Shown in pieces: positions 21,168-32,308 of a DNA stretch of 64,000 nt (the stretch's first letter is position 1; each line of letters opens with the position of its first letter). The position numbers and the translations under genes are program-made. The stretch lies in NCBI GenBank assembly GCA_017893485.1, contig CM030364.1:45932754-45996753 (forward strand). The letters run 5' to 3'. Under the pieces are notes generated by a model. It ran no database searches. It was not told the origin of the DNA and saw nothing but the letters and a program-made list of their open reading frames with translations. The stretch is from Hemerocallis citrina. Lineage: Eukaryota > Streptophyta > Magnoliopsida > Asparagales > Asphodelaceae.

Positions 21168-21277
21168 ATTAGAAAAAATGCACTTATTTGTTTTCTCTTT
21201 AAAAAAAACTCATATCTAGGAAAAAAAAATCATAAAATGGAGAAAATAAGGGTTCAAATGTTAAATGGTGAAGTCTA

Positions 21278-22651
21278 TGTTGATACTTGATTTTGATGAT
21301 CACAACACAGTGCAACATGTGTCTATGTTATACAGCTGACATTGCAGTACAGAGACTAAAGACAATTATAGCTGAACAAACAAACAAGCTCAAACAGATA
21401 CAAATAAAGAAGACAAGGATCAAAGATTCAATTCAAGACTCAAGACTCAAGACTTCATGCTCAAATGTGTTTTGTAAACATTGTATTTTATTTCTTGTTG
21501 AGTCTTAGTCTGATGTAAAGCCTTGTCAACACACACACACACACATACTCAAAAATTTCATAATGTGTGTCTTTTAAAAATCCCCAAAAATAAGTCAAAA
21601 CAGTTTGAAGAATTTTAACTTTTAAGTACCAGTCGACTGATAAGTACAAAACTGTTTAAAATTATTCAAACTCTGATCAGTCGACTCATATGGCAACCCA
21701 GTCGATTGTTCGAGAGTTTTTTGACCGTTTTCTGATTTTCAAAATCAAAGTTTTTTTCAAACTCAAACGTTCTGATCCGTTGGTTGACAGTTGTGTAACT
21801 GTTTTCCAACGTTCAGAAGATCAAAACTCCTTATATAGAGTTTCATATCTCTCTGAAAAGAACAACTTGATTTTCAATACATCCGAGCATTCTAGTGAAA
21901 AACTTTTCAAGAGATTTTCTGTGAGAAACAAAGCTTTCAAAGTTCATACACTTTGGTTCTCTACATTCAGTCCAGTATAGCATTGATTTCGCTCTGGACT
22001 GAGTATAGAAGTCAACCTTGTGATTTAGCCACGTGCATCAACACATACACCAACAAGGCTATAGGTTGATTGTAAAAATTCTTCTTGTACTTTTGCTCTC
22101 GGTTGGAGAGTGGTTGTTGACTCTTGGTTGTAGAGTCGATGTCTTTTCACTCTTGGTAGTAGAGTGGGTTGCTTTCTCTGGTTGAGAGAAAGGACTACGG
22201 GTTAGACAAGGTTGTTGTCGTAACGCCGTAGGGTATTCTTGTAATTTTTCAAGAATAGTGGAAATCTCAAGTGGGTTGCTTGGGGACTGGATGTAGGTCA
22301 GGAGGACCGAACCAGGATATATCTTGTGTACTCTGTGATTGATTATCTTGTGTTTGCTTTTACTTTTGCTTAATTAAGTTCTGCAAAACTTGTCTGGCCA
22401 GTCGACTCAGCTTTGTATCAGTCGACTGATCAGTCTCGTATTAGTTGTTCTCTTTGTTTCATCAGTCGCCTGCCTTATCTATAAGTCGACTGCATCGAGA
22501 GTTTAAATTTCTTTTATTTTGGCTATCTTAGTCGACTGGTTCACCACTAAGTCGACTGTGCCGAGAGAAACTATTTATTCCGCAATTTATTTTTGATAAA
22601 CACTATTCACCCCCCCTCTAGTGTTTGTTGCTCAGCCTACAGGATCCAACA
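21278..22651 (+). repeat. Copia_3 5' LTR
   Basis: Starts TGTTGATACTTGATTTTG and ends GGATCCAACA. It contains an (AC)n microsatellite at about 21531-21544, a TATA box at 21832-21837, and CAGTCGACTG or its one-base variants in U3 (about 21628-21710) and in U5 (about 22397-22560). Compared with the other LTR it lacks 18 bp between two CCAGTCGAC repeats near 21630. Confidence 0.93.
21832..21837 (+). promoter_or_regulatory. TATA box of the Copia_3 5' LTR
   Basis: CTTATATAGAG in the middle of the LTR, downstream of the U3 palindromes. The equivalent in the 3' LTR is at about 30348-30353. Confidence 0.6.
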
Positions 22652-22653
22652 CT

Positions 22654-22665
22654 TGGTATCAGAGC
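22654..22665 (+). other. Copia_3 primer-binding site
   Basis: TGGTATCAGAGC two bases after the 5' LTR, complementary to initiator tRNA-Met. Confidence 0.85.
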
Positions 22666-22678
22666 AAGGTTACAGGCT

Positions 22679-24496
22679 ATGGCAACTACTTCAAATACAA
22701 ATCAGTACCATGAAGGCCAATCTACACAACGGCCACCACTATTTGATGGAACGAACTACAATTATTGGAAGTGTCGAATGCGAATCTATCTCCAATCAAT
22801 CAACTACGAGATATGGCAAATGACAGAGACGGAATACACTGCCCCTACCATTCCATATGCACAATGGAATGATGATCAAAAGAATCAGACCATGAACAAT
22901 GCCAAAGCAATGAATGCTTTATTTTGTGCACTAACGAAGGAAGAATTCAACCGTGTATCCAATGCTACAACCGCATATCAAATTTGGCATACACTCGAGG
23001 TAACACATGAAGGAACGAATAAAGTAAAAGAGTCTAAAATTTCTGTTCTTGTCCACAGGTTTGAGATGTTCAGAATGAAGGACAATGAAACTGTGTCCGA
23101 GATGATTACAAGATTCACAGACATCACAAACTCTCTTGTGGCGCTTGGAAAGATCTATACCCAAGCAGAGATGGTCAGAAAAGTCCTACGTGCACTCACT
23201 CCAGAATGGGAGAAGAAAACCACAGCAATAGAGGAGGCGAATGATTTGTCAACACTTACTCTCGAGAATCTTGTTGGAAATCTCATGGCATATGAGGTCC
23301 AACTTGAAGATCGAAAGAAAGATACTGAATCACACCAAGCAAAGAAGAAATCATTGGCTTTTAAAGCCATGACTGAATCAGAAGATGAGGAAGAAGATGA
23401 AGAAGAAATAGCAATGTTCACTCGGAGATTCAAGAAGTTCTTAAAGAAGGGTAAGTTTCATTCTAAAAGTAAAGATTCTAATGACCCTCCTACATGTTTC
23501 AGGTGCAATAAAATAGGTCACATGAAGAAGGATTGTCCCTTAGAAAATGCAAAGAACAAGGGAAAATCATCCAACTTCAAGAAGGACAAATATCCAAAGA
23601 ACAAATTTGCCAAGAACAAAAAGGCCTATCAAGCTACATGGGATGATAGTGATTCATCTTCCGAAGAAGAAACAGATGAAAATAACGAAGTGGCAAATGT
23701 GTGTTTTATGGCTGCACAAGAACATGTAAGTAATGATTATGATTCCGAAGATCTTCTTGATGCTTTTAATGAAATATTCCAAGAGTTAAAGAAAGAAAAG
23801 ATTAGAGTTAAGAATCTTGAAAAAGTGAATCAAACACTTAATCAAGAAAATCTTAACCTTGATAAGGAAGTAAAATTCTTAAATTCTCGCATTGCAAGTT
23901 TAGATACTGATCTTGAAACTCTCAAAAAGAATTATGAAGAGATTTCAAAGAACGTGTCTAAGTTTAACAAAGGCAAAGAGAATTTAAATGATATGCTTCA
24001 TCATCAAGTTACATCTAGTCAAAAATTTGGACTTGGTTTTAAGAAACCTTCTGCAAAAGAATCTCCTGTTTTAAACACTAGTAAGAATAAATCAGCATCT
24101 ATTTTTAGTGTTACACACAAGTTGTATGATTTCTTTGCAAAACCAAAGATTGTTAATTTCAGTAATAAAAGCAAAACTAACATTCGAGCAAGTCGACTGA
24201 ACCACACCACCAGTCGTCTGTCCAGAGAAAGTGGATCGTATTCCATAAGATCAAAACCTCCTATAAGTCGACCTAGTGCATCTACCAGTCGACTGATGTA
24301 CATTAACAGTCGACTGAGCAACACTGGTAAGTCGACTGGACAGAACAAACTAGTATGGGTTCCAGTCAGTCTTAATCAGAATGATAGAATTGCTTATATC
24401 AATTCTTATATGTTGAATGTGTGTAATTCTACCTATTATATTCCTGCTTATGGAGAAAGATCAAACTCTTCATGGGTTTGGTTTTCCCCAAACTAA
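22679..24496 (+). CDS. Copia_3 gag (about 605 codons)
   Basis: First ATG after the PBS is at 22679 (MATTSNTNQYHEG). UBN2-type Gag with FDGTNYNYWKCRM near the start and RALTPEWEKKTTAIEEA in the middle, then an acidic run, a CCHC knuckle CFRCNKIGHMKKDC at about 23500, and a long Glu/Lys/Leu-rich segment (about 23740-23980) that looks like a coiled coil, as in SIRE Gag. The C-terminal part contains SRL and KST repeats, which are the CAGTCGACTG motif read in two different frames. The frame ends at 24494-24496 before protease; in relatives the WVPK segment continues in frame, so this stop probably reflects a lesion. Confidence 0.88.
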   Translation: MATTSNTNQYHEGQSTQRPPLFDGTNYNYWKCRMRIYLQSINYEIWQMTETEYTAPTIPYAQWNDDQKNQTMNNAKAMNALFCALTKEEFNRVSNATTAYQIWHTLEVTHEGTNKVKESKISVLVHRFEMFRMKDNETVSEMITRFTDITNSLVALGKIYTQAEMVRKVLRALTPEWEKKTTAIEEANDLSTLTLENLVGNLMAYEVQLEDRKKDTESHQAKKKSLAFKAMTESEDEEEDEEEIAMFTRRFKKFLKKGKFHSKSKDSNDPPTCFRCNKIGHMKKDCPLENAKNKGKSSNFKKDKYPKNKFAKNKKAYQATWDDSDSSSEEETDENNEVANVCFMAAQEHVSNDYDSEDLLDAFNEIFQELKKEKIRVKNLEKVNQTLNQENLNLDKEVKFLNSRIASLDTDLETLKKNYEEISKNVSKFNKGKENLNDMLHHQVTSSQKFGLGFKKPSAKESPVLNTSKNKSASIFSVTHKLYDFFAKPKIVNFSNKSKTNIRASRLNHTTSRLSRESGSYSIRSKPPISRPSASTSRLMYINSRLSNTGKSTGQNKLVWVPVSLNQNDRIAYINSYMLNVCNSTYYIPAYGERSNSSWVWFSPN

Positions 24497-27400
24497 TGTG
24501 TTTTGGACCCAATAAAAAGGGTACCATATTTACCTTAAATTTTTTATAGGTACCCAAGAAAGAACGCTGGATATTAGACAGCGGATGTTCAAAATACATG
24601 ACAGGGCATGCCAACCTACTATCCACCATTCAAAGTATAGATGGAGGAACCGTCACCTTTGGAGATAACAACAAAGGCAAAGTCATTGGTATTGGCATGG
24701 TCGGTAAAATATCTAACCCTATTTAGAAAATGTGCTTTTAGTTAATGGTTTAAAGCATAATCTCTTAAGTATTAGTCAATTGTGTGATAAAGGCTATAAA
24801 ATAGTTTTCGAAAAAGATGCATGCTTAATTTATGATTCTACTATGCAAAATGTTGTTTTTCAAGGCTTTCGTAAAAATAATATTTATGAATTGTGTTTGA
24901 ATGCAATTGATTTTTCAAATGACTTTTGCTTAATAGCTTCTAACAATGAATCTTGGTTATGGCATAGAAGATTTGGACATGTGAACATGAAAAATCTCTC
25001 AAAATTATCTAAATATAACCTAGTTAAAGGACTGCCAAAACTATCCTTTAAAAAGGATAAGTTATGTGATGCATGTCAACTAGGAAAACAAATCAAATCC
25101 ACTTTTAAAACAAAAGACGTAATCTCTACTAGTAGGCCACTTGAACTAATTCATATGGATTTATTTGGCCCTACTAGAGTTGCTTCTTTAAATAAAAGTA
25201 GATATGTGTTTGTTTTAGTAGATGATTTTTCAAGATTCACTTGGACGTTCTTTTTAAAATATAAAAATGATGCTTTTGAAGAATTTGCACATTTCTGTAA
25301 ACGTGTTCAAAATCAAAGATCTCTAACCATAGTCACTATTAGAAGTGATCATGGTGGAGAATTTGAAAATGAAACATTTATAGAATATTGCAACAAGAAT
25401 GGTATAACACATTCATTTGCATTTCCTAGAGCTTCACCACAAAATGGAGTGGTTGAAAGGAAAAATAGGACTCTGCAAGAATGCGCACGTACTATGCTTG
25501 TTGAAAGCAATCTACCAAAGCATTTTTGGGCTGAAGCTGTTGCTACAGCTTGTTATGTATTAAATAGAATTCTTCTAAGACCTAAACTAAAGAAGACTTG
25601 TTATGAGTTATTTTTTAATAAAATTCCTAAAGTTTCTTACTTTAAGACATTTGGTTGCAAGTGTTTTATTCTAAACACAAAAGATAATTTAGACAAATTT
25701 GATCCTAGATCTAATGAGGGTATCTTCTTGGGATACTCAAATAGGAGTAAGGCATATAGAATTTTCAATAAGTCTACAATGACTATTGAAGAATCAATGC
25801 ATGTTACATTCGATGAATCCTTACCTTCATCAACATTAAATAAGGATGATGAAACTGATTTATCACCATTAGATAATGTGATTAAATCCTTAGAGCAAAC
25901 TAATCTATCTGATAAGTCGACTGATAAAGTCTCCCAGTCGACTGACGTAAAGCAGTCGACTGAAGAACAAGTCAAGTCGACTGATCCGATTGAGATATCT
26001 TCAACTTTACCAAAGTCATTTGTTGAAGTTAAAGATCATCCTCATGACTTAATAATTGGTGACATCTCCCATGGTATTCAGACACGTTCACATGTTAACA
26101 TGATCTCTCATACAGCATTCTTGTCGGATTTTGAACCGAAAAATATACAAGAAGCTTGTGAGAATGAATATTGGATGAATGCCATGCAAGATGAACTAAA
26201 CCAATTTATTAGGAATGATGTATGGGATTTAGTTCCTAGACCTCCTGATCAGACTATCATTGGTACCAAATGAGTATTCAAGAATAAGTTAGATGAATCA
26301 GGACAAGTTGTAAGGAACAAGGCTAGATTAGTTGCCCAAGGATACAATCAAGAAGAAGGTATAGATTTTGATGAAACATATACTCCTGTTGCTAGACTAG
26401 AATCTATTCGTATTTTATTATCTTTTGCTTGTTTCATGAATTTTATACTTTATCCAATGGATGTGAAAAGTGCCTTTCTTAATGGGTTTATTAAGGAAAA
26501 TGTTTATGTTAAACAACCACCAGGTTTTGAACATGAACAATTCCCAGATCATGTTTATAAATTGAAAAAGGCTTTATACGGTCTCAAACAAGCACCTCGT
26601 GCTTGGTATGATCGTCTAAAAACTTTTCTTTTAGAAACAGGATTTGAAATAGGTAAAGTAGACACTACTTTGTTTATCAAAAGAGTTAAGAATGATATCT
26701 TAATCATACAAATATATGTTGATGATATAATTTTTGGTTCTACTAATAATAATCTATGTCAAGAATTTGCTAATACCATGAAAAATGAATTTGAGATGAG
26801 TCACATGGGTGAACTCAATTATTTCCTTGGATTGCAAATTAAACAGTCCTCAAATGGCATATTTATCAATCAAGGCAAATATGCAAAGGAATTACTCAAA
26901 CATTTTAACATGGATAGTACTAGCAGTAAATCCACACCTATGGCTACTACTACTACTCTTGACAAAGATTTATTAGGTAAGAGTGTTGATCAAAAACTCT
27001 ATCGAGGTATGATTGGTTCACTCTTATATATTACTGCAAGTAGACCAGATATTATGTTCAGCGTATGTTTATGTGCTAGATATCAATCTAGTCCTAAAGA
27101 GTCTCACTTAAAAGCAGTGAAACGAATTTTAAGATATATTAAAGGCACATCTGAATATGGCTTATTTTATCCACGCACCGATAATTTTCAACTTTTGTCT
27201 TATAGCGATGCCGATTTTGCTGGAAGCAAAACTGATCGCAAGAGTACTAGTGGTACATGTCACTTTTTGGGACATTCCCTACTATCTTGGTGCAGTAAAA
27301 AGCAAAACTCCGTATCCCTATCAACCACAGAAGCTGAATACATCGCTACAAGTTTGGCATGTGCACAAATTTTATGGATGAAACAAATCTTATTAGATTA

Positions 27401-27668
27401 TGGTATTTCATTTGAGAAACCCTCAATTATGTGTGATAATACCAGTGCAATTAATCTATCTAAAAATCCGATTCAACATTCACGTACGAAACATATTGAT
27501 ATTCGACATCATTTTCTACGTGATCATGTTTTAAAAGGAGATATAGCTTTAGACTTTATCTCTACTGATAAACAAGTAGCAGATATATTTACCAAGCCCT
27601 TTAAAGAAGATACTTTCATTAAATTAAGGAGAGAACTTGGAATTTGTGATTTTACTGATATTTGTTGA
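24497..27668 (+). pseudogene. Copia_3 pol: protease, integrase, RT, RNase H with several lesions
   Basis: Protease WILDSGCSKYMTG at about 24570-24610; pre-integrase WLWHRRFGHV (24956) with CDACQLGKQ; integrase with HMDLFGP, RSDHGGEF and NGVVERKNR; hinge with KST/QST repeats (about 25912-25990); RT with [11 protein letters not shown] at about 26710; RNase H with [16 protein letters not shown] and MCDNTSAI, ending at 27666-27668. Lesions: an in-frame TAG near 24548, an apparent one-base loss near 24723, and TGA at 26271-26273 where Trp is expected before VFKNK. The active-site motifs themselves look normal. Confidence 0.9.
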
Positions 27669-28176
27669 ACATGGCTTCTGATAAGTCGACTGTCTTTGTG
27701 TATAAGTCGACTGAACTGTTTTTTTTTAAACATACCATATTTTTTCTCTGACCAGTCGCCTGGCTTCTCAACCAGTCGACTGATTAGTAGATATAACATT
27801 TTTATTTTCTTCTCGACTCAGTCGACTGATAACCCCTACCAGTCAACTGTCGCGAGATCAATTGTTTTCAGCGAGTCTTCATCACAGTTTTGAGATAAAA
27901 CTGCTCAATTTCTCACCCGTGACTTCTTATCTCAGCCGTTGATATCTCTTCTTTGCATCTGAGCCGTCTATTCTCTGTTAAAAAAAAAAAAAAAAAAAAA
28001 CCCTTACCAGCCCCTCTTTCTCACTTTTACCGATCTCCAATTTCACCCCCAATTTCAAAACCCTAAGGCAAGAGAAGAAGAAGCTCAATTCGACCAGATT
28101 TCAAGTCGACTGCTGGCTGTTATCTCTCTCTTCCATCTTGGTAAATCTCGATTTCTTGTCTCCTTCCAAAACCCTA
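27669..28176 (+). other. Copia_3 spacer between pol and ORF3
   Basis: Non-coding. Contains seven or more AGTCGACTG-type sites (27683-27850, 28103), an A-run of about 21 at 27980-28000, and a CT-rich, AAACCCTAA-containing leader just before ORF3 that looks like a plant 5' UTR. I see no clear TATA box. Confidence 0.6.
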
Positions 28177-29277
28177 ATGGCACCCAAAAGATCTAAGAGA
28201 ACTCACGAAGGTACTTCTTCTTCACAAGAGTACACCCAATATCTTTTGAGTCCCGATCTACTTGATCGTTGGTATCTCTTTTGTACCATTCAAATCTTCC
28301 CTGGAAGATTTGTAAATTTTAATGATTTAGATCGTTTTAACCTCGTTCCACTTTTTCAAAATTGTAGTCTCTATGACTTTCTTTCATTATCTAACCAACC
28401 AAATTACTATCCCCAACTTATTTATTTGTTTTATACAAATATGATCGTTGTTCAAAAACCAAATGGGGATGTATTAATTCATTCGTCAGTGAAAAATATT
28501 AAAATGACTTTAACACCGACTAGGATTAATGCAATGTTGGGTATAGATGATGGTGGAATTCCTCTTGATGAAGTTATTTTAGATGATGCTTCTATATTGT
28601 CTAGAATTCTCTTACCTAATTCTCGACTTCCAATGATAAGCAAAAATCTAAGACCAATTGCTAAGCTTGTCGGTAGAATATTAGCTTATAACATCCTTCC
28701 TAAAAAGGGAAGTTATGACCAATATTCTACTGAGTTACTAAAAGCTATCTATGCAATTTTTGGTAGGATAGCTGTTGATTGGGGTCAAGTTATTTTTTCC
28801 AAACTTAATCAAGACCACACTCATTTTCTACCCTTTGGAGGCTTTCTTACTAGAGTCTTTACTGCTTTTAAAGTTGATCTTGAGTCGGAAACAAATGTTG
28901 TTTCTAGATATGAGTGTTTCGATCGTGCTAGTTTGGCACGCATGAAACTCCTTGATGCTCCTACTCGATCACCCCCTAGATCTCCTCCAATGTCCCAAGC
29001 TCCCTTAGGTTCATCTTCTCGACCTAGAGCCTCTCAACCTTCTACTTCTGATGATCCACCTCTCCCTCAAGCCAATTATGATGATCCTCGAACCATGTAC
29101 GACTGTGTGTCTTACCTAATGAACCATTCAGTCACAGTCGATAGACATCTTTCTTCCCTTGGTTCCAAACTAGACCATATTGGTTCTGAGGTATCCCATC
29201 TCTCTCATCTCTTCACTTCTCAGTTTCATCCCCCTTCTCAAGATGATGAAGAAGACTCCGACGAAGATGATGATTGA
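28177..29277 (+). CDS. Copia_3 ORF3: 366-codon protein of the putative plant transposon protein type
   Basis: ATG at 28177 (MAPKRSKRTHEGTSSSQ); the frame is also open upstream. The N-terminus is basic and Ser-rich. The central part (about codons 80-230), with FYTNMIVVQKPNGDV and TPTRINAMLGIDDGGIPL, resembles a domain often found in plant repeat-derived proteins and named putative plant transposon protein. A Pro/Ser-rich linker, a heptad-like stretch (SSLGSKLDHIGSEVSHL) and an acidic tail of Asp/Glu follow. It occupies the position of the env-like ORF of SIRE elements, but I see no signal peptide or transmembrane segment. It is uninterrupted, unlike pol. Function unknown. Confidence 0.75.
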   Translation: MAPKRSKRTHEGTSSSQEYTQYLLSPDLLDRWYLFCTIQIFPGRFVNFNDLDRFNLVPLFQNCSLYDFLSLSNQPNYYPQLIYLFYTNMIVVQKPNGDVLIHSSVKNIKMTLTPTRINAMLGIDDGGIPLDEVILDDASILSRILLPNSRLPMISKNLRPIAKLVGRILAYNILPKKGSYDQYSTELLKAIYAIFGRIAVDWGQVIFSKLNQDHTHFLPFGGFLTRVFTAFKVDLESETNVVSRYECFDRASLARMKLLDAPTRSPPRSPPMSQAPLGSSSRPRASQPSTSDDPPLPQANYDDPRTMYDCVSYLMNHSVTVDRHLSSLGSKLDHIGSEVSHLSHLFTSQFHPPSQDDEEDSDEDDD

Positions 29278-29760
29278 AGATTTTTTATTTTATTTTTTAT
29301 GTATTTTTTTTTTTATTTTCTGCATTTTGTTTCTATGTATTAGACCTTCTTTTTTAATGCAAAATCTGGTTACTTTATGATTTTTGATGATTCCAAAGGG
29401 GGAGAGAAAGTATGTTCTGAGTTATATTTTCTTTTATCTATGTGTTGCATTTTGTCTGTGTGTTATGTTTTATCTGTGATACAACTGTTCAGCATGATAT
29501 TCTCTGGTCAGTCGGCTTCCCCATGGATACAGTCGACTGCTGCTGATGCAGCTATGATACTTGCTGCATCTGTGAGATTTGTTAAAATGTTTTTTTATTC
29601 TGTACAGTCGCCTGATCTATTTACCAGTCGCCTGATACATTCTGTATATCAAGTTCTTGTTTTAAAAAGACAATATTTTGTTTTTAATAGGGGGAGCTTT
29701 CAAAATCTATGCTTGTATGTCTATTTATAAACTGTTATCAGCTATTGTGTTGTCATCATC
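29278..29760 (+). other. Copia_3 3' untranslated region
   Basis: T-rich stretch after ORF3, then CAGTCGACTG and CAGTCGCCTG copies at about 29508-29640. No gene seen. Confidence 0.6.
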
Positions 29761-29774
29761 AAAAAGGGGGAGAA
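29761..29774 (+). other. Copia_3 polypurine tract
   Basis: AAAAAGGGGGAGAA directly before the 3' LTR. Confidence 0.85.
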
Positions 29775-31166
29775 TGTTGATACTTGATTTTGATGATCAC
29801 AACACAGTGCAACATGTGTCTATGTTATACAGCTGACATTGCAGTACAGAGACTAAAGACAATTATAGCTGAACAAACAAACAAGCTCAAACAGATACAG
29901 ATAAAGAAGACAAGGATCAAAGATTCAATTCAAGACTCAAGACTCAAGACTTCATGCTCAAATGTGTTTTGTAAACATTGTATTTTATTTCTTGTTGAGT
30001 CTTAGTCTGATGTAAAGCCTTGTCAACACACACACACACACATACTCAAAAATTTCATAATGTGTGTCTTTTAAAAACCCCCAAAAATAAGTCAAAACAG
30101 TTTGAAGAATTTTAACTTTTAAGTACCAGTCGACTTAAGCTTTTGCCAGTCGACTGATAAGTACAAAACTGTTTAAAATTATTCAAACTCTGATCAGTCG
30201 ACTCATATGGCAACCCAGTCGACTGTTCGAGAGTTTTTTGACCGTTTTTTGATTTTCAAAATCAAAGTTTTTTCAAACTCAAACGTTCTGATCCGTTGGT
30301 TGACAGTTGTGTAACTGTTTTCCAACGTTCAGAAGATCAAAACTCCTTATATAGAGTTTCATATCTCTCTGAAAAGAACAACTTGATTTTCAATACATCC
30401 GAGCATTCTAGTGAAAAACTTTTCAAGAGATTTTCTGTGAGAAACAAAGCTTTCAAAGTTCATACACTTTGGTTCTCTACATTCAGTCCAGTATAGCATT
30501 GATTTCGCTCTGGACTGAGCATAGAAGTCAACCTTGTGATTTAGCCACGTGCATCAACACATACACCAACAAGGCTATAGGTTGATTGTAAAAATTCTTC
30601 TTGTACTTTTGCTCTCGGTTGGAGAGTGGTTGTTGACTCTTGGTTGTAGAGTCGGTGTCTTTTCACTCTTGGTAGTAGAGTGGGTTGCTTTCTCTGGTTG
30701 AGAGAAAGGACTACGGGTTAGCAAGGTTGTTGTCGTAACGCCGTAGGGTATTCTTGTAATTTTTCAAGAATAGTGGAAATCTCAAGTGGGTTGCTTGGGG
30801 ACTGGATGTAGGTCGGGAGGACCGAACCAGGATATATCTTGTGTACTCTGTGATTGATTATCTTGTGTTTGCTTTTACTTTTGCTTAATTAAGTTCTGCA
30901 AAACTTGTCTGGCCAGTCGACTCAGCTTTGTATCAGTCGACTGATCAGTCTCGTATTAGTTGTTCTCTTTGTTTCATCAGTCGCCTGCCTTATCTATAAG
31001 TCGACTGCATCGAGAGTTTAAATTTCTTTTATTTTGGCTATCTCAGTCGACTGGTTCACCACTAAGTCGACTGTACCGAGAGAAACTATTTATTCCGCAA
31101 TTTATTTTTGATAAACACTATTCACCCCCCCTCTAGTGTTTGTTGCTCAGCCTACAGGATCCAACA
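29775..31166 (+). repeat. Copia_3 3' LTR
   Basis: Same as 21278-22651 with about ten substitutions and an extra 18 bp around 30128-30146, between two CCAGTCGAC repeats. Followed by the duplicated target gtcta at 31167-31171. Confidence 0.93.
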
Positions 31167-31220
31167 GTCTAATCTCAAGTCTCAAATTGTATCTGACCCG
31201 GTTGAAGCTTGTCAGCTTGC

Positions 31221-31345
31221 AAATTTTTTGCCGCACTGACCCACTTTTTGAAAATATTGAGGGATGTGACCCACTTTCGAAAATATTTAGCAATCTGACC
31301 CAGTTTTGGACACGTCAGCATAAACCGTTATTGGGAACAACGGCA
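31221..31345. repeat. Left terminal inverted repeat of the PMD-MULE
   Basis: Aligned by eye with the reverse complement of 35372-35492. Shared blocks include CTTTTTGAAAATATTGAGGG, TTTCGAAAATATTTAGC and CTGACCCAGTTTTGGACA. Confidence 0.88.
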
Positions 31346-31582
31346 TAGGTTATTTAGATGTCGATGTTTTCAATAGCGGCACCTGTTTAAAAATAATTTC
31401 TCATGCTGTTATTTGGAAACACGACATCAGTTATCTTATTCTCAATCGCTTGCTCTCTGACTTGAGAAAAAATTTGCAAGTTTGAAAAAAGCCTATAACA
31501 GATGCCGCTACCACCAACAACGGCATTCGCATTACAGATGCCGTTGTTAGGGATAACGGCATCGGTTAATATAGTTTTTGCA

Positions 31583-31590
31583 TATAAATA
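31583..31590 (+). promoter_or_regulatory. Probable TATA box of the PMD gene
   Basis: TATAAATA about 40 bp before a CT-rich leader (about 31630-31650), and upstream of a candidate 5' UTR intron: donor GTATGT at 31840 and acceptor TTCACAG ending at 32304, just before the ATG at 32309. Confidence 0.5.
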
Positions 31591-32308
31591 GTAATCCCCT
31601 CTTCTCCTTCCCCTTTCACTTTACATCTGCTTCCTCTCTCTCTCTCTCTCACTCCCAAAATAAAAAAACCTTAGAACCCTGAAACCCAAAATCCCAATTA
31701 TTGGAGTGCTCTTTTACATCCCAAACAAATTCATTAAATACCCATCCATAAACCCTAATTGTGATTTCCCTCCTATCTCCATTGACGTTGACACTTGGCG
31801 CTCATTTCTTCTACAACTATTCTAAAATCCGAAATTGTGGTATGTATTCAAAAACCCTAAATTCTTTTAAAATGTTCATTTTGATGATTGAGAGCAGTAT
31901 TGATAGTATAGTATAAGAGATGTAGATGAGATTCATCTAAGTTGTAGTATGAATGGATTGTTGTAGTTGATGTAGTCTATAATTGACAATATTGTATATT
32001 AGACAAGTATGGGAAAATTGTCATATGTTAGAATTGCTATATTTTTAATCATTATATTCATAGTTGTGTATGTATGAATGGATGTTCATATGAGATTTGT
32101 ATATATAGATAAATATGTAGTGTTTGGAGATGTTGTGGTAGGGGATTGTTATGAATAGTAGTTCGATACGAGTATTGAGAAATTGTTGTTATCTTCACAC
32201 ATCGTTCAATAATTTTGTTGAAGAAACATGGCTTATTAATTTTGTTATCTTCACACATCGTTTATTAATATTGTTGTTGACACATGTTTATTTGATGTTC
32301 ACAGATAA

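Larger units (their letters stand above)
21278..31166 (+). mobile_element. Copia_3: SIRE/Maximus-like Ty1/copia element with an extra 3' ORF
   Basis: A 9889-bp element with LTRs at 21278-22651 (1374 bp) and 29775-31166 (1392 bp), a perfect target duplication gtcta (21273-21277, 31167-31171), an initiator-Met-type PBS and an AAAAAGGGGGAGAA purine tract. Gag is long with a C-terminal coiled-coil-like region, pol follows, and a third ORF lies between pol and the 3' LTR, the layout known from SIRE/Maximus elements. The LTRs differ by about ten substitutions and one 18-bp indel, so insertion was recent. Several stops and frameshifts in pol make this copy defective. Confidence 0.93.

Noticed and set aside
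21287..21980. Frames of 66-96 codons found twice (also at 29784-30496)
   Set aside because: They are in the U3/R part of the two Copia_3 LTRs and are present only because the LTR is duplicated.
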